Below, piece by piece: positions 19,126 through 27,781 of a stretch of 64,000 nt of DNA. The notes below the pieces were generated by a model. The model was not told the origin of the DNA. It ran no database searches and was given only the letters and a program-made list of their open reading frames with translations. Position numbers and translations under genes: made by a program. The stretch spans positions 981,271 to 1,045,270 of the forward strand of contig CALSMJ010000001.1 of the NCBI GenBank assembly GCA_943787425.1. The letters run 5' to 3'. The stretch is from an uncultured Pseudomonadales bacterium (GTDB taxonomy: Bacteria > Pseudomonadota > Gammaproteobacteria > Pseudomonadales > Azotimanducaceae). How positions within the stretch are numbered: the first letter of the stretch is position 1; every line of letters starts with the position of its first letter.

Positions 19126-19515
19126 ATGAATAACCCCCTTGTCCTTGCACCTTCAATTAATGTACTCGGCACCGAACTCTCGCCTTGCAGCAATAAGCCA
19201 TTGACTGGCTTCCTTCGTGATGGCCTGTGTAATACCTGTGCGGAAGACGCGGGCTCACACACGGTTTGTGTCGAAATTAGCGAAGCATTTTTATTGTTTT
19301 CTAAGGCGCGGGGCAACGACCTGATGACGCCCCATCCTGAATTTGGCTTTCCGGGACTCAAACCTGGTGACAGCTGGTGCTTGTGTGCGGGACGCTGGTT
19401 AGAGGCCTACGAGGCCGGCATCGCGCCCAAAGTCATCCTCAACAGCTCGCACCAAGAAGCGCTGAAAATAGTCCCTTTAGACTATCTTTTAGCACACGCG
19501 GTCACCATTAATTGA
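19126..19515 (+). CDS. DUF2237 family protein
   Basis: 129 residues from the ATG at 19126, the start matching the family opening NVLGTELSPCS. The conserved blocks PLTGFLRDGLCNT, EDAGSHTVC, FLLFSKARGNDLMTPHPEFGFPG and KPGDSWCLCAGRW match DUF2237, a small Cys-rich family of unknown function widespread in Proteobacteria and algae. The preceding in-frame residues back to 18802 lie inside the cupin gene and are rejected. Confidence 0.9.
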   Translation: MNNPLVLAPSINVLGTELSPCSNKPLTGFLRDGLCNTCAEDAGSHTVCVEISEAFLLFSKARGNDLMTPHPEFGFPGLKPGDSWCLCAGRWLEAYEAGIAPKVILNSSHQEALKIVPLDYLLAHAVTIN

Positions 19516-19572
19516 GTCGGTATTGACACGACGCGACTCAGACCTTAAGCAATGCGCTGGGAATCAAAATCT

Positions 19573-20253
19573 ATGACCCGACTCGAACACAAAAAGATTT
19601 TAATCACTCAGTCTGATGATTACATGGGGCCAGCGATTGCGGACTTGTTTGCCGCAGAAGCCGCACAAGTCACGGCGCGCCCGGGCTGGGTTCCGTTTGG
19701 TCCAGACTTCGCAAGCTATGTCCAGGATTTACCAGACTTCGATGTTGTCATTGCCAACCTCGCCCATGATCCCTGCAACGGCCCGATAGAAGCCTTAGCG
19801 GATGATAACTGGGAGAAGCTGTTTGACACGATGGTGCATCCGCTGATGGCCTTGGTAAGACACTTTGCCCCCAGAATGGCCGATCGAGGTCACGGCAAAA
19901 TTATCGCGATCACGAGTGCCGCACCCTTAAGAGGTTTGCCAGGATCCGCCGCGTATTGCGCAGCACGAGGCGCCCAAAATGCGTTTATTAAAGCCGCTGG
20001 CCTCGAGTTTGCTGCTAAGAATGTGCAGATCAACGCCATTGCCCAAAACTATGTCAGCAACCCCGTCTACTATCCGGATGACCTGGTTCAAAGTGAGCGG
20101 TTTCAGAAGCACCTCGCGCGCAACGTACCGATTCGGCGTGTTGCGCAGTCCAAGGAACAAGCAGAATTCGCGCTCTTTCTGGCCTCGGACAACAGTGATT
20201 TCTTTGTTGGTCAAATTTTTCCATTCTCGGGAGGGTGGGCAACTAACGCCTAA
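19573..20253 (+). CDS. SDR-like protein with halohydrin dehalogenase motifs
   Basis: 226 residues from the ATG at 19573. It has an SDR fold, but the nucleotide glycine loop is replaced by T12-x4-Y17-x-G19, and the catalytic triad is S115-x12-Y128-x3-R132, with Arg in place of the SDR Lys. These two patterns are the published signature separating halohydrin (haloalcohol) dehalogenases from SDRs. Those enzymes convert vicinal haloalcohols to epoxides plus halide without NAD(P). The length suits the family (HheB about 235, HheC 254). It could still be a diverged SDR without this activity. Confidence 0.75.
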   Translation: MTRLEHKKILITQSDDYMGPAIADLFAAEAAQVTARPGWVPFGPDFASYVQDLPDFDVVIANLAHDPCNGPIEALADDNWEKLFDTMVHPLMALVRHFAPRMADRGHGKIIAITSAAPLRGLPGSAAYCAARGAQNAFIKAAGLEFAAKNVQINAIAQNYVSNPVYYPDDLVQSERFQKHLARNVPIRRVAQSKEQAEFALFLASDNSDFFVGQIFPFSGGWATNA

Positions 20254-20258
20254 GCACG

Positions 20259-20807
20259 ATGCACTGGGAACTAAAGGAGATCACCGTTTGGCACCTAGAG
20301 CGATTGGTACCCCTGTCGGATCCGCCGCCGTCTCGCTCGTATGAGCTTGTGAACCTTGTTGCGCCCGATCCGGGTTTCTGTCGGTACCTTTATGCAACAG
20401 TGGGTGCGCCTTGGCTCTGGTATGAAAAAATCGGCTGGTCCTTGTCCGAGTGGCAGGAACACGTTAAACAGCCTAACGTCCAGTTTTGGGTCGCTTATAT
20501 TTCAGGCAATCCGATCGGTTATTTCGAGATCAAACACGGCACTGACGGCGCCTCTGAGATTTGTTTGTTCGGACTGATGCCCAATTGGGTTGGAAAAGGC
20601 CTCGGCAGCGCGCTACTACAAGATGCCATTCATCAAGCCTTTAAGCCAAGCCAGCGCCGAATTTGGCTGCACACCTGTTCACTCGACCATCCCAATGCGC
20701 TGCCAAACTATCTAAAACACGGCTTTACGCTTTTTAAAGAAGAAAACTTCAATGCCAAGGTTCCGGCTGAGCCATTAGAGCCCTTTCCGGGGGCCTATTC
20801 GCTATAA
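20259..20807 (+). CDS. GNAT-family N-acetyltransferase
   Basis: 182 residues starting five bases after the SDR-like gene. The acetyl-CoA loop is visible as GLMPNWVGKGLGSALLQDA, preceded by the NPIGYFEI strand and followed by HPNALPNYLKHGF, the usual end of the fold. The acceptor substrate is unknown. It is probably in an operon with the three genes upstream and converges on amt. Confidence 0.85.
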   Translation: MHWELKEITVWHLERLVPLSDPPPSRSYELVNLVAPDPGFCRYLYATVGAPWLWYEKIGWSLSEWQEHVKQPNVQFWVAYISGNPIGYFEIKHGTDGASEICLFGLMPNWVGKGLGSALLQDAIHQAFKPSQRRIWLHTCSLDHPNALPNYLKHGFTLFKEENFNAKVPAEPLEPFPGAYSL

Positions 20808-20834
20808 AAAAAGGCGCTCACACAGTGAGCGCCT
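20806..20834 (-). terminator. Rho-independent terminator of amt
   Basis: Ten-base-pair stem AGGCGCTCAC / GTGAGCGCCT with a 3-base loop. Read on the minus strand it ends in seven T, so it terminates amt transcription. In the plus direction it has no good T-run. The T-run abuts the GNAT stop codon. Confidence 0.88.
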
Positions 20835-20909
20835 AAAGAGTCTTTTGTGAGACTCAAGGGGGGAAATAAAGGCAGAAGGCGCCGTCCTTGGCACCCCCCA
20901 CCAAACCAG

Positions 20910-22151
20910 TTAGCGCGTGAACTCTGGGTAGGCTTCGATCCCAATCTCCGCGATGTCAGAGCCTGCAATCTCTTCTTCTTCAGAGATCCTAAGCCCCATC
21001 ACCACCTTGATGATCATCCAGGCGATGCCGCCGACGACGAAGGTCCAAAGGAAGATTGCGCTGATGCCCATCAACTGAGCCGAAAGGGTCGCGTCCGAGT
21101 TTGTGAAACACACTGCCAGCAAGCCCCATATTCCGCAGGTGCCGTGAACCGAAATCGCACCGACCGGATCATCAATTCGAAGCTTATCGAGCAACACGAT
21201 CGAGCCAACAACTAAGATCCCGCCCGCCAAACCTATGAGAGCCGCCTCGCCAGGCATCGGCGTCAAGGGTTCAGCTGTAATCGAAACCAGACCAGCCAAA
21301 GCACCATTTAAAGCCATGGTGAGATCGGCTTTACCAAATACCACCTTTGCCGTTAAAAGCGCACCAATCAAACCTGCGGCCGCGGCAGTATTGGTGTTGA
21401 CGAATATCAGCGCGACTGCGTTGGCTTCTTCAATATTGCTGACCACTAATTCTGAGCCGCCATTGAACCCAAACCAACCAAACCAGAGTATGAACATGCC
21501 AAGCGTTGCTAGGGGCATGTTTGCACCGGGTAGCGGGTTCACCTGTCCATTTGGGCCATATTTGCCATTTCTCGCACCGAGCAGCAAAACCCCGGCTAAT
21601 GCTGCGGCAGCGCCACACATGTGCACCACGCCGGACCCCGCGAAATCTAGAAAACCGGCTTCGTCTAACGCACCCCCACCCCATTTCCAGAAACCCTGCA
21701 CCGGGTAAATAAACCCAGTCATCACGACCGCGAAGGCTAAGAACGCGAACAGTTTCATCCGCTCTGCAACAGCGCCAGAGATAATCGACATCGCAGTCGC
21801 AACGAACACAACCTGAAAAAAGAAGTCTGAGGCCCCGGAGTAGTAGATATCGCCTTCAGACGCTAACACCTCACTCACAGAATTATCGCCACCACCAAGG
21901 TAGGTGCCGATGCCGGGGATCCATCCAGACCCGTCGCTGTACATGATGCTGTAGCCCACAATCAGGTACATAAGCGATGCGATTGCAAACAGCGCTACAT
22001 TCTTGGTTAAAATTTCACTGGTATTTTTTGCTCGGACCATTCCGGCTTCGAGCATCGCGAATCCGGGCGCCATAAACATGACCAATGCCCCCATCACTAA
22101 GAAGTAGAGCGTATCTACCGAATAACTAAGTTGTATTAATGACTCTTCCAC
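20910..22151 (-). CDS. amt: Amt-family ammonium channel
   Basis: 413 residues from the GTG at 22151, chosen because GAGGAGG lies 6 bases upstream; an open frame to 22319 is rejected because it covers the promoter. It is an inner membrane trimeric ammonium channel with about 11 membrane segments. Family features are GFAMLEAGMVRAKN, FAGSGVVHMCG with the first pore His, WFGFNGGSE, and SVHGTCGIWGLLA with the second pore His. No glnK (PII) gene flanks it. It has a sigma-54 promoter and NtrC-like sites upstream, consistent with induction in nitrogen shortage. Confidence 0.95.
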   Translation of the reverse strand: MEESLIQLSYSVDTLYFLVMGALVMFMAPGFAMLEAGMVRAKNTSEILTKNVALFAIASLMYLIVGYSIMYSDGSGWIPGIGTYLGGGDNSVSEVLASEGDIYYSGASDFFFQVVFVATAMSIISGAVAERMKLFAFLAFAVVMTGFIYPVQGFWKWGGGALDEAGFLDFAGSGVVHMCGAAAALAGVLLLGARNGKYGPNGQVNPLPGANMPLATLGMFILWFGWFGFNGGSELVVSNIEEANAVALIFVNTNTAAAAGLIGALLTAKVVFGKADLTMALNGALAGLVSITAEPLTPMPGEAALIGLAGGILVVGSIVLLDKLRIDDPVGAISVHGTCGIWGLLAVCFTNSDATLSAQLMGISAIFLWTFVVGGIAWMIIKVVMGLRISEEEEIAGSDIAEIGIEAYPEFTR

Positions 22152-22265
22152 AATTTTCCTCCTCGGATAACGTCGTAACGCGTGTCGCTCCTGACTATGT
22201 GCAGACTTAACTTCTGAAAGCTTGGTCGGCTCATTCCCTGGACTGTTTTGTCCTGACTGGGTTAG

Positions 22266-22282
22266 AGCAAAGATGATGCCAA
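22266..22282 (-). promoter_or_regulatory. Sigma-54 promoter of amt
   Basis: On the minus strand the sequence reads TTGGCATCATCTTTGCTC, with GG and GC exactly ten bases apart, matching the -24/-12 consensus TGGCAC-N5-TTGCW at nearly every position. It would start transcription near 22255, about 104 bases before the amt GTG. Confidence 0.88.
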
Positions 22283-22375
22283 GATCAAACCCCCCGCAGA
22301 AACTCGCTTCAGCGGGCATTACATAGGGTTAGCGTTCGACGCGGGTCGCATCGGTGTTTAATTTCATAAAATTAA

Positions 22376-22411
22376 TGCACGAAGCTGGGGCGGTTGCCCT
22401 CAATTGGGGCG
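22376..22411. promoter_or_regulatory. Two NtrC-like enhancer sites upstream of amt
   Basis: Two 17-base interrupted palindromes, 22376-22392 (TGCACG-N5-GGGGCG) and 22395-22411 (TGCCCT-N5-GGGGCG), resemble the NtrC site TGCACC-N5-GGTGCA. The arms match at 9 and 8 of 12 positions. They lie about 120-155 bases upstream of the predicted sigma-54 start, the usual enhancer distance. The rest of the interval to 22618 shows no supported gene or clear terminator. Confidence 0.55.
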
Positions 22412-22618
22412 AGGTATTGGGGCAAGGCAGCGTGACGGCGTTGGCAGGCGCGCATTTTGAATTGCACAAGCCTTTTTCCTTGAGGCATTACCCAGATCTG
22501 TTGCAGCTTTTAGGGCAGCGCCTGACGCTAAATCTGCTCAAACCGCGTCTGTGGCAGCGATTCGTGTGAGCCTGTTTTCTTGAGGCGTTAAAGACAATTC
22601 TGAGGGCCTTCGAGCAAT

Positions 22619-23968
22619 CTATTGCAGACGACTCGGAAGGTATAGCACCAAATCGGAAAAATAATAAATGAGCACCAACCCGAAGAGTTGTAGCGCAATA
22701 AACGGGACGACACCACGATAAATGACAGGTACCGTCACCGCATCCGACACCACACCTTTGAGATAAAATATCGCAAAACCAACGGGCGGTGTTAGAAAAG
22801 CGGTTTGCAAGCACACGGCAAACAGAACCGTAAACCAAATCAAGTCAAACCCAAGTCCCGTAACAACCGGTGCCACAAGCGGCAGCACAATCAACGTGAT
22901 CTCAATCCAATCCAGAACAAAACCCAATAAAAAAACCACCAACAAAATGGTGATCAATATCCCATCCGGTCCAAAGGGCAAACCCAAAAGGCCTTTCTCG
23001 ATCAAATGATCGCCGCCAAGCCCGCGAAGTACCAACGAAAAGGCCGTGGCCCCCAAAAATATTGCGAAGATATAACTGGTTGTCTTGGTGGTTTCCAGAC
23101 ACGCCTCTTTCAAAACCTGAGGCGTCAAATTGGCATACCACGCCGTTAACATCAAAGCGCCAGCGGCGCCCACACCGGCTGCTTCGGTTGGCGTTGCGAT
23201 GCCCGCAAAGATGGACCCAAGCACCGCAAAAATCAGCATTAGGGGCGGCAACATGGCCTGAAGAACGTCCGTTAACACACCAAAGGTCAAGGGCTCGGCA
23301 TCCGTTGCCCTTGGGGCAAGGCTTGGTTTTAACATCGCGAAGATCACAATATAAACCGCGTATAAACCAGCGAGCAGCAACCCCGGGATCAGCGCACCCA
23401 AAAACAACGGTCCTACCGGCAAGGCCAAGCGATCGGCCATCATTACCAGCATAATTGAGGGCGGCACCAATATCCCTAAAGACCCGACCGCCGCAACGGT
23501 GCCAGCCGCTAATTCAGGCTGATAACCCCGCGCAAGCATCGGCGGCATCGCCAAAAGACCTAGCAATACGACAGAGGCGCCGATGATACCGGTCGATGCC
23601 GACAACAAAACCCCAATTCCAACAACCGACAATGCCATCCCACCGGGCACAGCATTGAATAACCGGGATAAGTTTCGTAACAATCGCTCCGCCAACCCAG
23701 ACTTTTCGAGCATCACCCCCATAAAAATAAACATCGGTAATGCCACCAAGACCCAGTTGTTCATTACATCCCAAATGCGATCCACTACGAGCCCTGAGTA
23801 ATCCCAGCTGATTGCGATCTCCCAACCAAAATCAACGCCGGCAATGATACCCATCGCGGTAAAGATTACGGCAAGCCCGCCTAGGACCCAGGCTACGGGA
23901 AACCCTGAGAAAATTAAGAGGATAAAACTTGCGAACATCCACAGACTCAGCCAATCGCCATCGGTCAT
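22619..23968 (-). CDS. dctM: TRAP transporter large permease (DctM-type)
   Basis: 449 residues from the ATG at 23968, which overlaps the DctQ stop by four bases. It is the ion-coupled large membrane subunit, with about 12 membrane segments. Family features include GFPVAWVLGG, LVALPMFIFMGVMLEKSG, ASTGIIGASVV, PPSIMLV and ATPTEAAGVGA. The sequence is of the mannitol/chloroaromatic-type TRAP branch, although that name does not define a substrate. It ends the dctPQM operon. Confidence 0.92.
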   Translation of the reverse strand: MTDGDWLSLWMFASFILLIFSGFPVAWVLGGLAVIFTAMGIIAGVDFGWEIAISWDYSGLVVDRIWDVMNNWVLVALPMFIFMGVMLEKSGLAERLLRNLSRLFNAVPGGMALSVVGIGVLLSASTGIIGASVVLLGLLAMPPMLARGYQPELAAGTVAAVGSLGILVPPSIMLVMMADRLALPVGPLFLGALIPGLLLAGLYAVYIVIFAMLKPSLAPRATDAEPLTFGVLTDVLQAMLPPLMLIFAVLGSIFAGIATPTEAAGVGAAGALMLTAWYANLTPQVLKEACLETTKTTSYIFAIFLGATAFSLVLRGLGGDHLIEKGLLGLPFGPDGILITILLVVFLLGFVLDWIEITLIVLPLVAPVVTGLGFDLIWFTVLFAVCLQTAFLTPPVGFAIFYLKGVVSDAVTVPVIYRGVVPFIALQLFGLVLIYYFSDLVLYLPSRLQ

Positions 23969-24504
23969 GGCGCCGCTCCAGGCTTTGGCCAGCCGAACAA
24001 TAGGCATAACACGCGAGACAGACGAGACAGGGTCGCGAGCAACAGCAAAACAAACCCGATCGGAAGCATCGCTTTAATCACCCACCGAAAAGGCAATCCA
24101 CCAGGCGCTTGAGAAACTTCGGCGGTTTCATAGGCATACAGTACAAACGGTCCAGCGGCGATCAGGACTAACATGACGAAAGGCAAAAGCAGCAACAGCA
24201 GTCCGTAAACTTCGACCCAAGCCCGGGTCTGATTGGACCATCTGGCGCGAAAGACATCCACCCGAACATGGGCGTCCAGTACTAAAGCGTAAGAAAGTCC
24301 TAAAAGAAAGCCAGTGGCATACAAGTGCCATTGCAGCTCTTCGAGTTCAATAAAACCTTCTGAGAAGAGGTAGCGAGAGATCACATTGACAACAATGACA
24401 CCGATCAGCATTAACCAAATCAGACCTAACACTGAGCCGAGTTTGACCACCACACCATCGATTAATCGAGAAAGGCCCGTCACCGGCAACCGCTGATCGC
24501 TCAT
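23965..24504 (-). CDS. dctQ: TRAP transporter small permease (DctQ-type)
   Basis: 179 residues with four predicted membrane segments. Conserved DctQ features are NVISRYLF, IELEELQWHLYATGFLLG and HVRVDVF. It bridges the periplasmic binding protein and the large permease. Four-base overlaps with both dctP and dctM show a translationally coupled operon. Confidence 0.9.
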   Translation of the reverse strand: MSDQRLPVTGLSRLIDGVVVKLGSVLGLIWLMLIGVIVVNVISRYLFSEGFIELEELQWHLYATGFLLGLSYALVLDAHVRVDVFRARWSNQTRAWVEVYGLLLLLLPFVMLVLIAAGPFVLYAYETAEVSQAPGGLPFRWVIKAMLPIGFVLLLLATLSRLSRVLCLLFGWPKPGAAP

Positions 24505-25595
24505 TCCTCGGTCACCTCATCAAAATCTCGGGGCAGGTATGCTAAGGCTTTCCACTTCTTATAACTGCGCATGAATTTTCTTTGGGACGCCAAAATCTCA
24601 GCAAATTGCGGATCTTTCTCCGCTTCGATCTGAAGTACCGATTCGGTAACGGCCTGAAGCGACTTCAAAACCGCCTGATCAAACCGAATGGGCGTCACGC
24701 CCTTTGCCTCGAACCCTTCGATCACAGCACCTTGTAAGGCCTCGCCTTTCGCCAAGTTTCGAATCACGCCGGCCGTGCAAGCCATCTCGATGAGGCTCTG
24801 ATCACCAGCACTGAGCGCATCCCAGCGGGTTTGATTGACCACAAGATGCGCCGCGGTAAACGTTTGGTGCCAGCCGGGAAAGTAGTTGAACTTTGCAACT
24901 TGATCAAACCCAAGCATCGCATCCACAACGGGCAAAGAATATTCCGTCGCATCAATTGCGCCTTTTTCAAGCGCTTGATAGATTTCCCCGCCAGGTATTA
25001 AGGTCACGGACGCACCCAACGCTTGCAACACGCGCCCCCCGAGTCCCGCGAATCGTATTTTCAAACCTTCAAACTGGGTCAGATCCGTGATGGGAAATCG
25101 AAACCAACCAGCGGTTTCTGGGCCAATGATGCCACACAGAATCGGATGAATATTATGCGGTGCATAGAGCGCTTCAGCCAAGGCTTTACCCCCTGCCTCA
25201 TAATACCAAGCGGTATATTCCCAAGGCTCAAGGCCAAAAGGGACCGCCGATATAAGTGGCGTTGCTGGAATTCTGCCCTGATCATAGCCAAGCCAGGTGT
25301 AACCCGCTTCAAGCTTACCCGCCTTGACACTCTCGGTAATACTAAAAGCTGGAACCAGCATTCCAGGCTCATAGACATCTAGCAGGACCCGACCGCCTGA
25401 GGCACGATTCAGTTGTTCTGAGACATACAGGATATTGTCGCCCAAAGCCGGCAGATGTGTGCCAAACGCCACCGGCGTTCGCCATTTAATTTGAGCGGCC
25501 TCGGCCGCGCTGATGTTGTTCTGAACCGGCGCTGTCGAGCGAAGACTCAGCGCGCCGATCAGACCCAACAGGAAAGCCGTAACAATGGCGATCAT
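24501..25595 (-). CDS. dctP: TRAP transporter periplasmic substrate-binding protein (DctP-type)
   Basis: 364 residues with an N-terminal signal or uncleaved anchor of about 22 residues. The body shows the DctP pattern: FEGLKIRFAGLGGRVLQALGAS, IPGGEIYQALEKGAIDATEYS and the conserved Arg in KIRFAG that binds substrate carboxylates. Relatives in this branch bind 2-oxo acids or other carboxylates, so an organic acid substrate is the best guess. It is first in the operon, with a divergent alpha/beta hydrolase 79 bases away. Confidence 0.9.
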   Translation of the reverse strand: MIAIVTAFLLGLIGALSLRSTAPVQNNISAAEAAQIKWRTPVAFGTHLPALGDNILYVSEQLNRASGGRVLLDVYEPGMLVPAFSITESVKAGKLEAGYTWLGYDQGRIPATPLISAVPFGLEPWEYTAWYYEAGGKALAEALYAPHNIHPILCGIIGPETAGWFRFPITDLTQFEGLKIRFAGLGGRVLQALGASVTLIPGGEIYQALEKGAIDATEYSLPVVDAMLGFDQVAKFNYFPGWHQTFTAAHLVVNQTRWDALSAGDQSLIEMACTAGVIRNLAKGEALQGAVIEGFEAKGVTPIRFDQAVLKSLQAVTESVLQIEAEKDPQFAEILASQRKFMRSYKKWKALAYLPRDFDEVTEE

Positions 25596-25674
25596 CGCGC
25601 TTTGATTTGTCCAAGGATTCTTAATCGCCTTGCCCCTTTTCGGCCACTGGTATGCTTTATACTAACGCAACGCG

Positions 25675-26616
25675 ATGATGCTGCCATCTATGACCCCAGA
25701 ACAATTTACACAAGCGCTGAGCCATCCGCCAAAATCCTTTTCAGTGATCGTCAAAGACGCTCACATTCACTATCGACGTTGGCCAAAGCCTAATGCGCCC
25801 GGAGTTCTACTGGTTCATGGTCACGCGGCACACGCCCGCTGGTGGGACCATATTGGCCCAGCATTGCACCAACGATTCGATGTCTCGGCAATTGACCTGT
25901 CTGGCGCTGGCGATAGCGCGCACAGAGCAAGCTACTCATCCCGCTTATTTTCCGAAGAAATGATGGCGGTCACAAACCATGCAGGTTATGCGTCGCCAAT
26001 CATCATCGCACACAGTTTTGGCGGCACGCTTGCTCGGGTCGCCTGTTTTTTAAATCCACACTGGGCAAAGCGACTGATTTTAATGGATTCGGTGATCCCA
26101 GCGAGCCCCGGACCTCAATTGGACAACTCAAAAGCGGTCAAGGCGCTGCCACGGCCAGCGCGGCAGACCATACGGCCATCACGGGTTTATGCAACGCGAC
26201 TGATTGCAATGAAACGCTTTCGATTAACGCCTCGGCAGCCTCTGACCCACCCCCATATTCTCTCACACATCGCCCACCATTCTTTTCGCGAGTCTGAGGC
26301 AGGCTTTGTATTCAAATTTGACCGCGCGGTCTTTAGCAAGATGACACCGGCACCAGACTTACCCGCGGGACCTGAGATGATGGCTGGTCTTCAAACCAAA
26401 ACCAGTTTAGTGGTTGGCCGCAAGAGCGTTTTTTTTGACGCCAGGACCGCCGTTGGCGAGCAGAATCTATCGACCGCAAAAAAACACTTTGCGCGCGATC
26501 AAATCAAGATCATCGACGACGCCGGGCATCACCTGATGATTGACCAGCCTCTGCCGACCATCAAAACCCTGTTAGCGCTTACCGCTGACTCGGCCGAAGG
26601 CCCTGATCAACGGTAA
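25675..26616 (+). CDS. Alpha/beta hydrolase
   Basis: 313 residues. The oxyanion-hole strand LLVHGHAAHARWW is followed by nucleophile elbow AHSFGG (Ser after His), and DDAGHHLMIDQP near the C-terminus carries the catalytic His. The acid is probably around the GRKSVFFD strand. The substrate is unknown. It is divergent from the TRAP operon and converges on the TauD-like gene, overlapping it by 38 bases at the 3' ends. The three may form one uptake and breakdown locus, but that is inference from position only. Confidence 0.82.
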   Translation: MMLPSMTPEQFTQALSHPPKSFSVIVKDAHIHYRRWPKPNAPGVLLVHGHAAHARWWDHIGPALHQRFDVSAIDLSGAGDSAHRASYSSRLFSEEMMAVTNHAGYASPIIIAHSFGGTLARVACFLNPHWAKRLILMDSVIPASPGPQLDNSKAVKALPRPARQTIRPSRVYATRLIAMKRFRLTPRQPLTHPHILSHIAHHSFRESEAGFVFKFDRAVFSKMTPAPDLPAGPEMMAGLQTKTSLVVGRKSVFFDARTAVGEQNLSTAKKHFARDQIKIIDDAGHHLMIDQPLPTIKTLLALTADSAEGPDQR

Positions 26617-27409
26617 TCCGCTGCATTTTTCGTGATTGTGGCCAATAGTCGTTGACGGGTTTGTGCTGGGTAATTCGATTGTCCCAAAAGGCGATCGAGT
26701 CTTTTTCCCAAGTAAATCGACAGGTATGCTCTGGCAAAATCATATGCGCAAACAGAAATTTAAGTAACGCATCGCTTTCTGTTTGGTGCAGCCCCTTGAT
26801 TCGGGCAGTAAAAAGCGGATTAACGTATAAGCCGCGCGCGCCACTTTCAGGGTGGGTAATCACAACAGGGTGCTCAACCGGCGGGTTATCGCTCACCATC
26901 TGCGCTAATCGTTCCCGCCCGCCAGGCTCTGCCAGAGACTCTTTAAATCCAAAGCTGAAATCATGAACCGCAACCAAATCTTCGATCAAATCTTTCATGA
27001 CCTCGGACAAACTCTCGTAAGCGGCCGATAGACTTGCGAACAGGGTATCGCCGCCCCGCTCGGGGATTGACAGGCCATGCAGGATGGACCCCAGCGGCGG
27101 GCAAGCCCGAAAGGTCATATCGGTATGCCACACTTCAATTTTTGAGGGATTGTCTCGATCATTCTCTAAGATGGTGATCGCAGGAAAGCCCGCGGCATGC
27201 GGATAAGCCTCATGGTACTGCGGCTCGCCAAACGCAGTAGCGAGCGCCATATGCTGCTCAGGAGACAATGGTTGGTTTCGAAAAAATAAGACTTGGTGCT
27301 CTAAAAGCGCTTGATTGAGGTCACTGAGCACCGCAGCTGATAATGGCGCCGTGAGATCGACGCCTGTAATCAGCCCGCCTAGGGCGCCCGACACCCGTTT
27401 ACATTCCAT
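26579..27409 (-). CDS. TauD/TfdA-family Fe(II)/2-oxoglutarate dioxygenase
   Basis: 276 residues from the ATG at 27409, with AAGGA about 10 bases upstream. It is close to taurine dioxygenase TauD. The iron ligands are in WHTDMTF (HxD) and NRITQHKP (distal His), and the 2-oxoglutarate-binding Arg is in the C-terminal SRKMQRIT segment. Family members release sulfite from taurine or cleave ethers such as 2,4-D. There is no tauABC nearby, so the substrate is open; alkylsulfonate/sulfate or aryloxyacid dioxygenase are alternatives. Confidence 0.85.
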   Translation of the reverse strand: MECKRVSGALGGLITGVDLTAPLSAAVLSDLNQALLEHQVLFFRNQPLSPEQHMALATAFGEPQYHEAYPHAAGFPAITILENDRDNPSKIEVWHTDMTFRACPPLGSILHGLSIPERGGDTLFASLSAAYESLSEVMKDLIEDLVAVHDFSFGFKESLAEPGGRERLAQMVSDNPPVEHPVVITHPESGARGLYVNPLFTARIKGLHQTESDALLKFLFAHMILPEHTCRFTWEKDSIAFWDNRITQHKPVNDYWPQSRKMQRITVDQGLRPSQR

Positions 27410-27513
27410 AATGACCGATTCCTTTTCAGGTTTGACATCGCGATCATTTGTCAACCCAGGTTAGTCGATTGCGTGCCCGGTTCAATCGCGCAGCTGTTTC
27501 TGAGCGCCAGCGG

Positions 27514-27684
27514 CTAGCCCTCTGACGCCAACTGCTCGACCAGCGCCTCGGCTTTCGCCTCGAGCTCGGCCAGCAGTTCTTTGCTTTTATGGGTCGACAA
27601 AGCAACCACTCGATTGGGTCCCAACTTCCGCAAACCGGCTAAGATTTCAGAAGCATTTGCTTTCGCCTGCCCAATTTGACTCAT
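27514..27684 (-). CDS. Small helical protein of unknown function
   Basis: 56 residues, ATG at 27684, TAG at 27514, preceded by a purine-rich AGGGTGAGCAGG. The sequence begins MSQIGQAKANASEI and ends in an alternating Glu/Lys/Ala/Leu helix (LLAELEAKAEALVEQL) likely to form a coiled coil. I do not recognise a family. The composition and ribosome site favour a real gene; it is monocistronic between the dioxygenase and the divergent 27782 gene. Confidence 0.55.
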   Translation of the reverse strand: MSQIGQAKANASEILAGLRKLGPNRVVALSTHKSKELLAELEAKAEALVEQLASEG

Positions 27685-27781
27685 CCTGCTCACCCTGTAT
27701 ATTCATGCTCTTGGCGCGCATGATAACGGATTTACGCAGCGCAATCATCAAGACAAAACGCAATTCGCTGGAGAAAAGCGC

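Noticed and set aside
22354..22569. 71-codon plus-strand GTG frame between dctM and amt
   Set aside because: It covers the NtrC-like sites, has no ribosome site, and shows no recognisable family.
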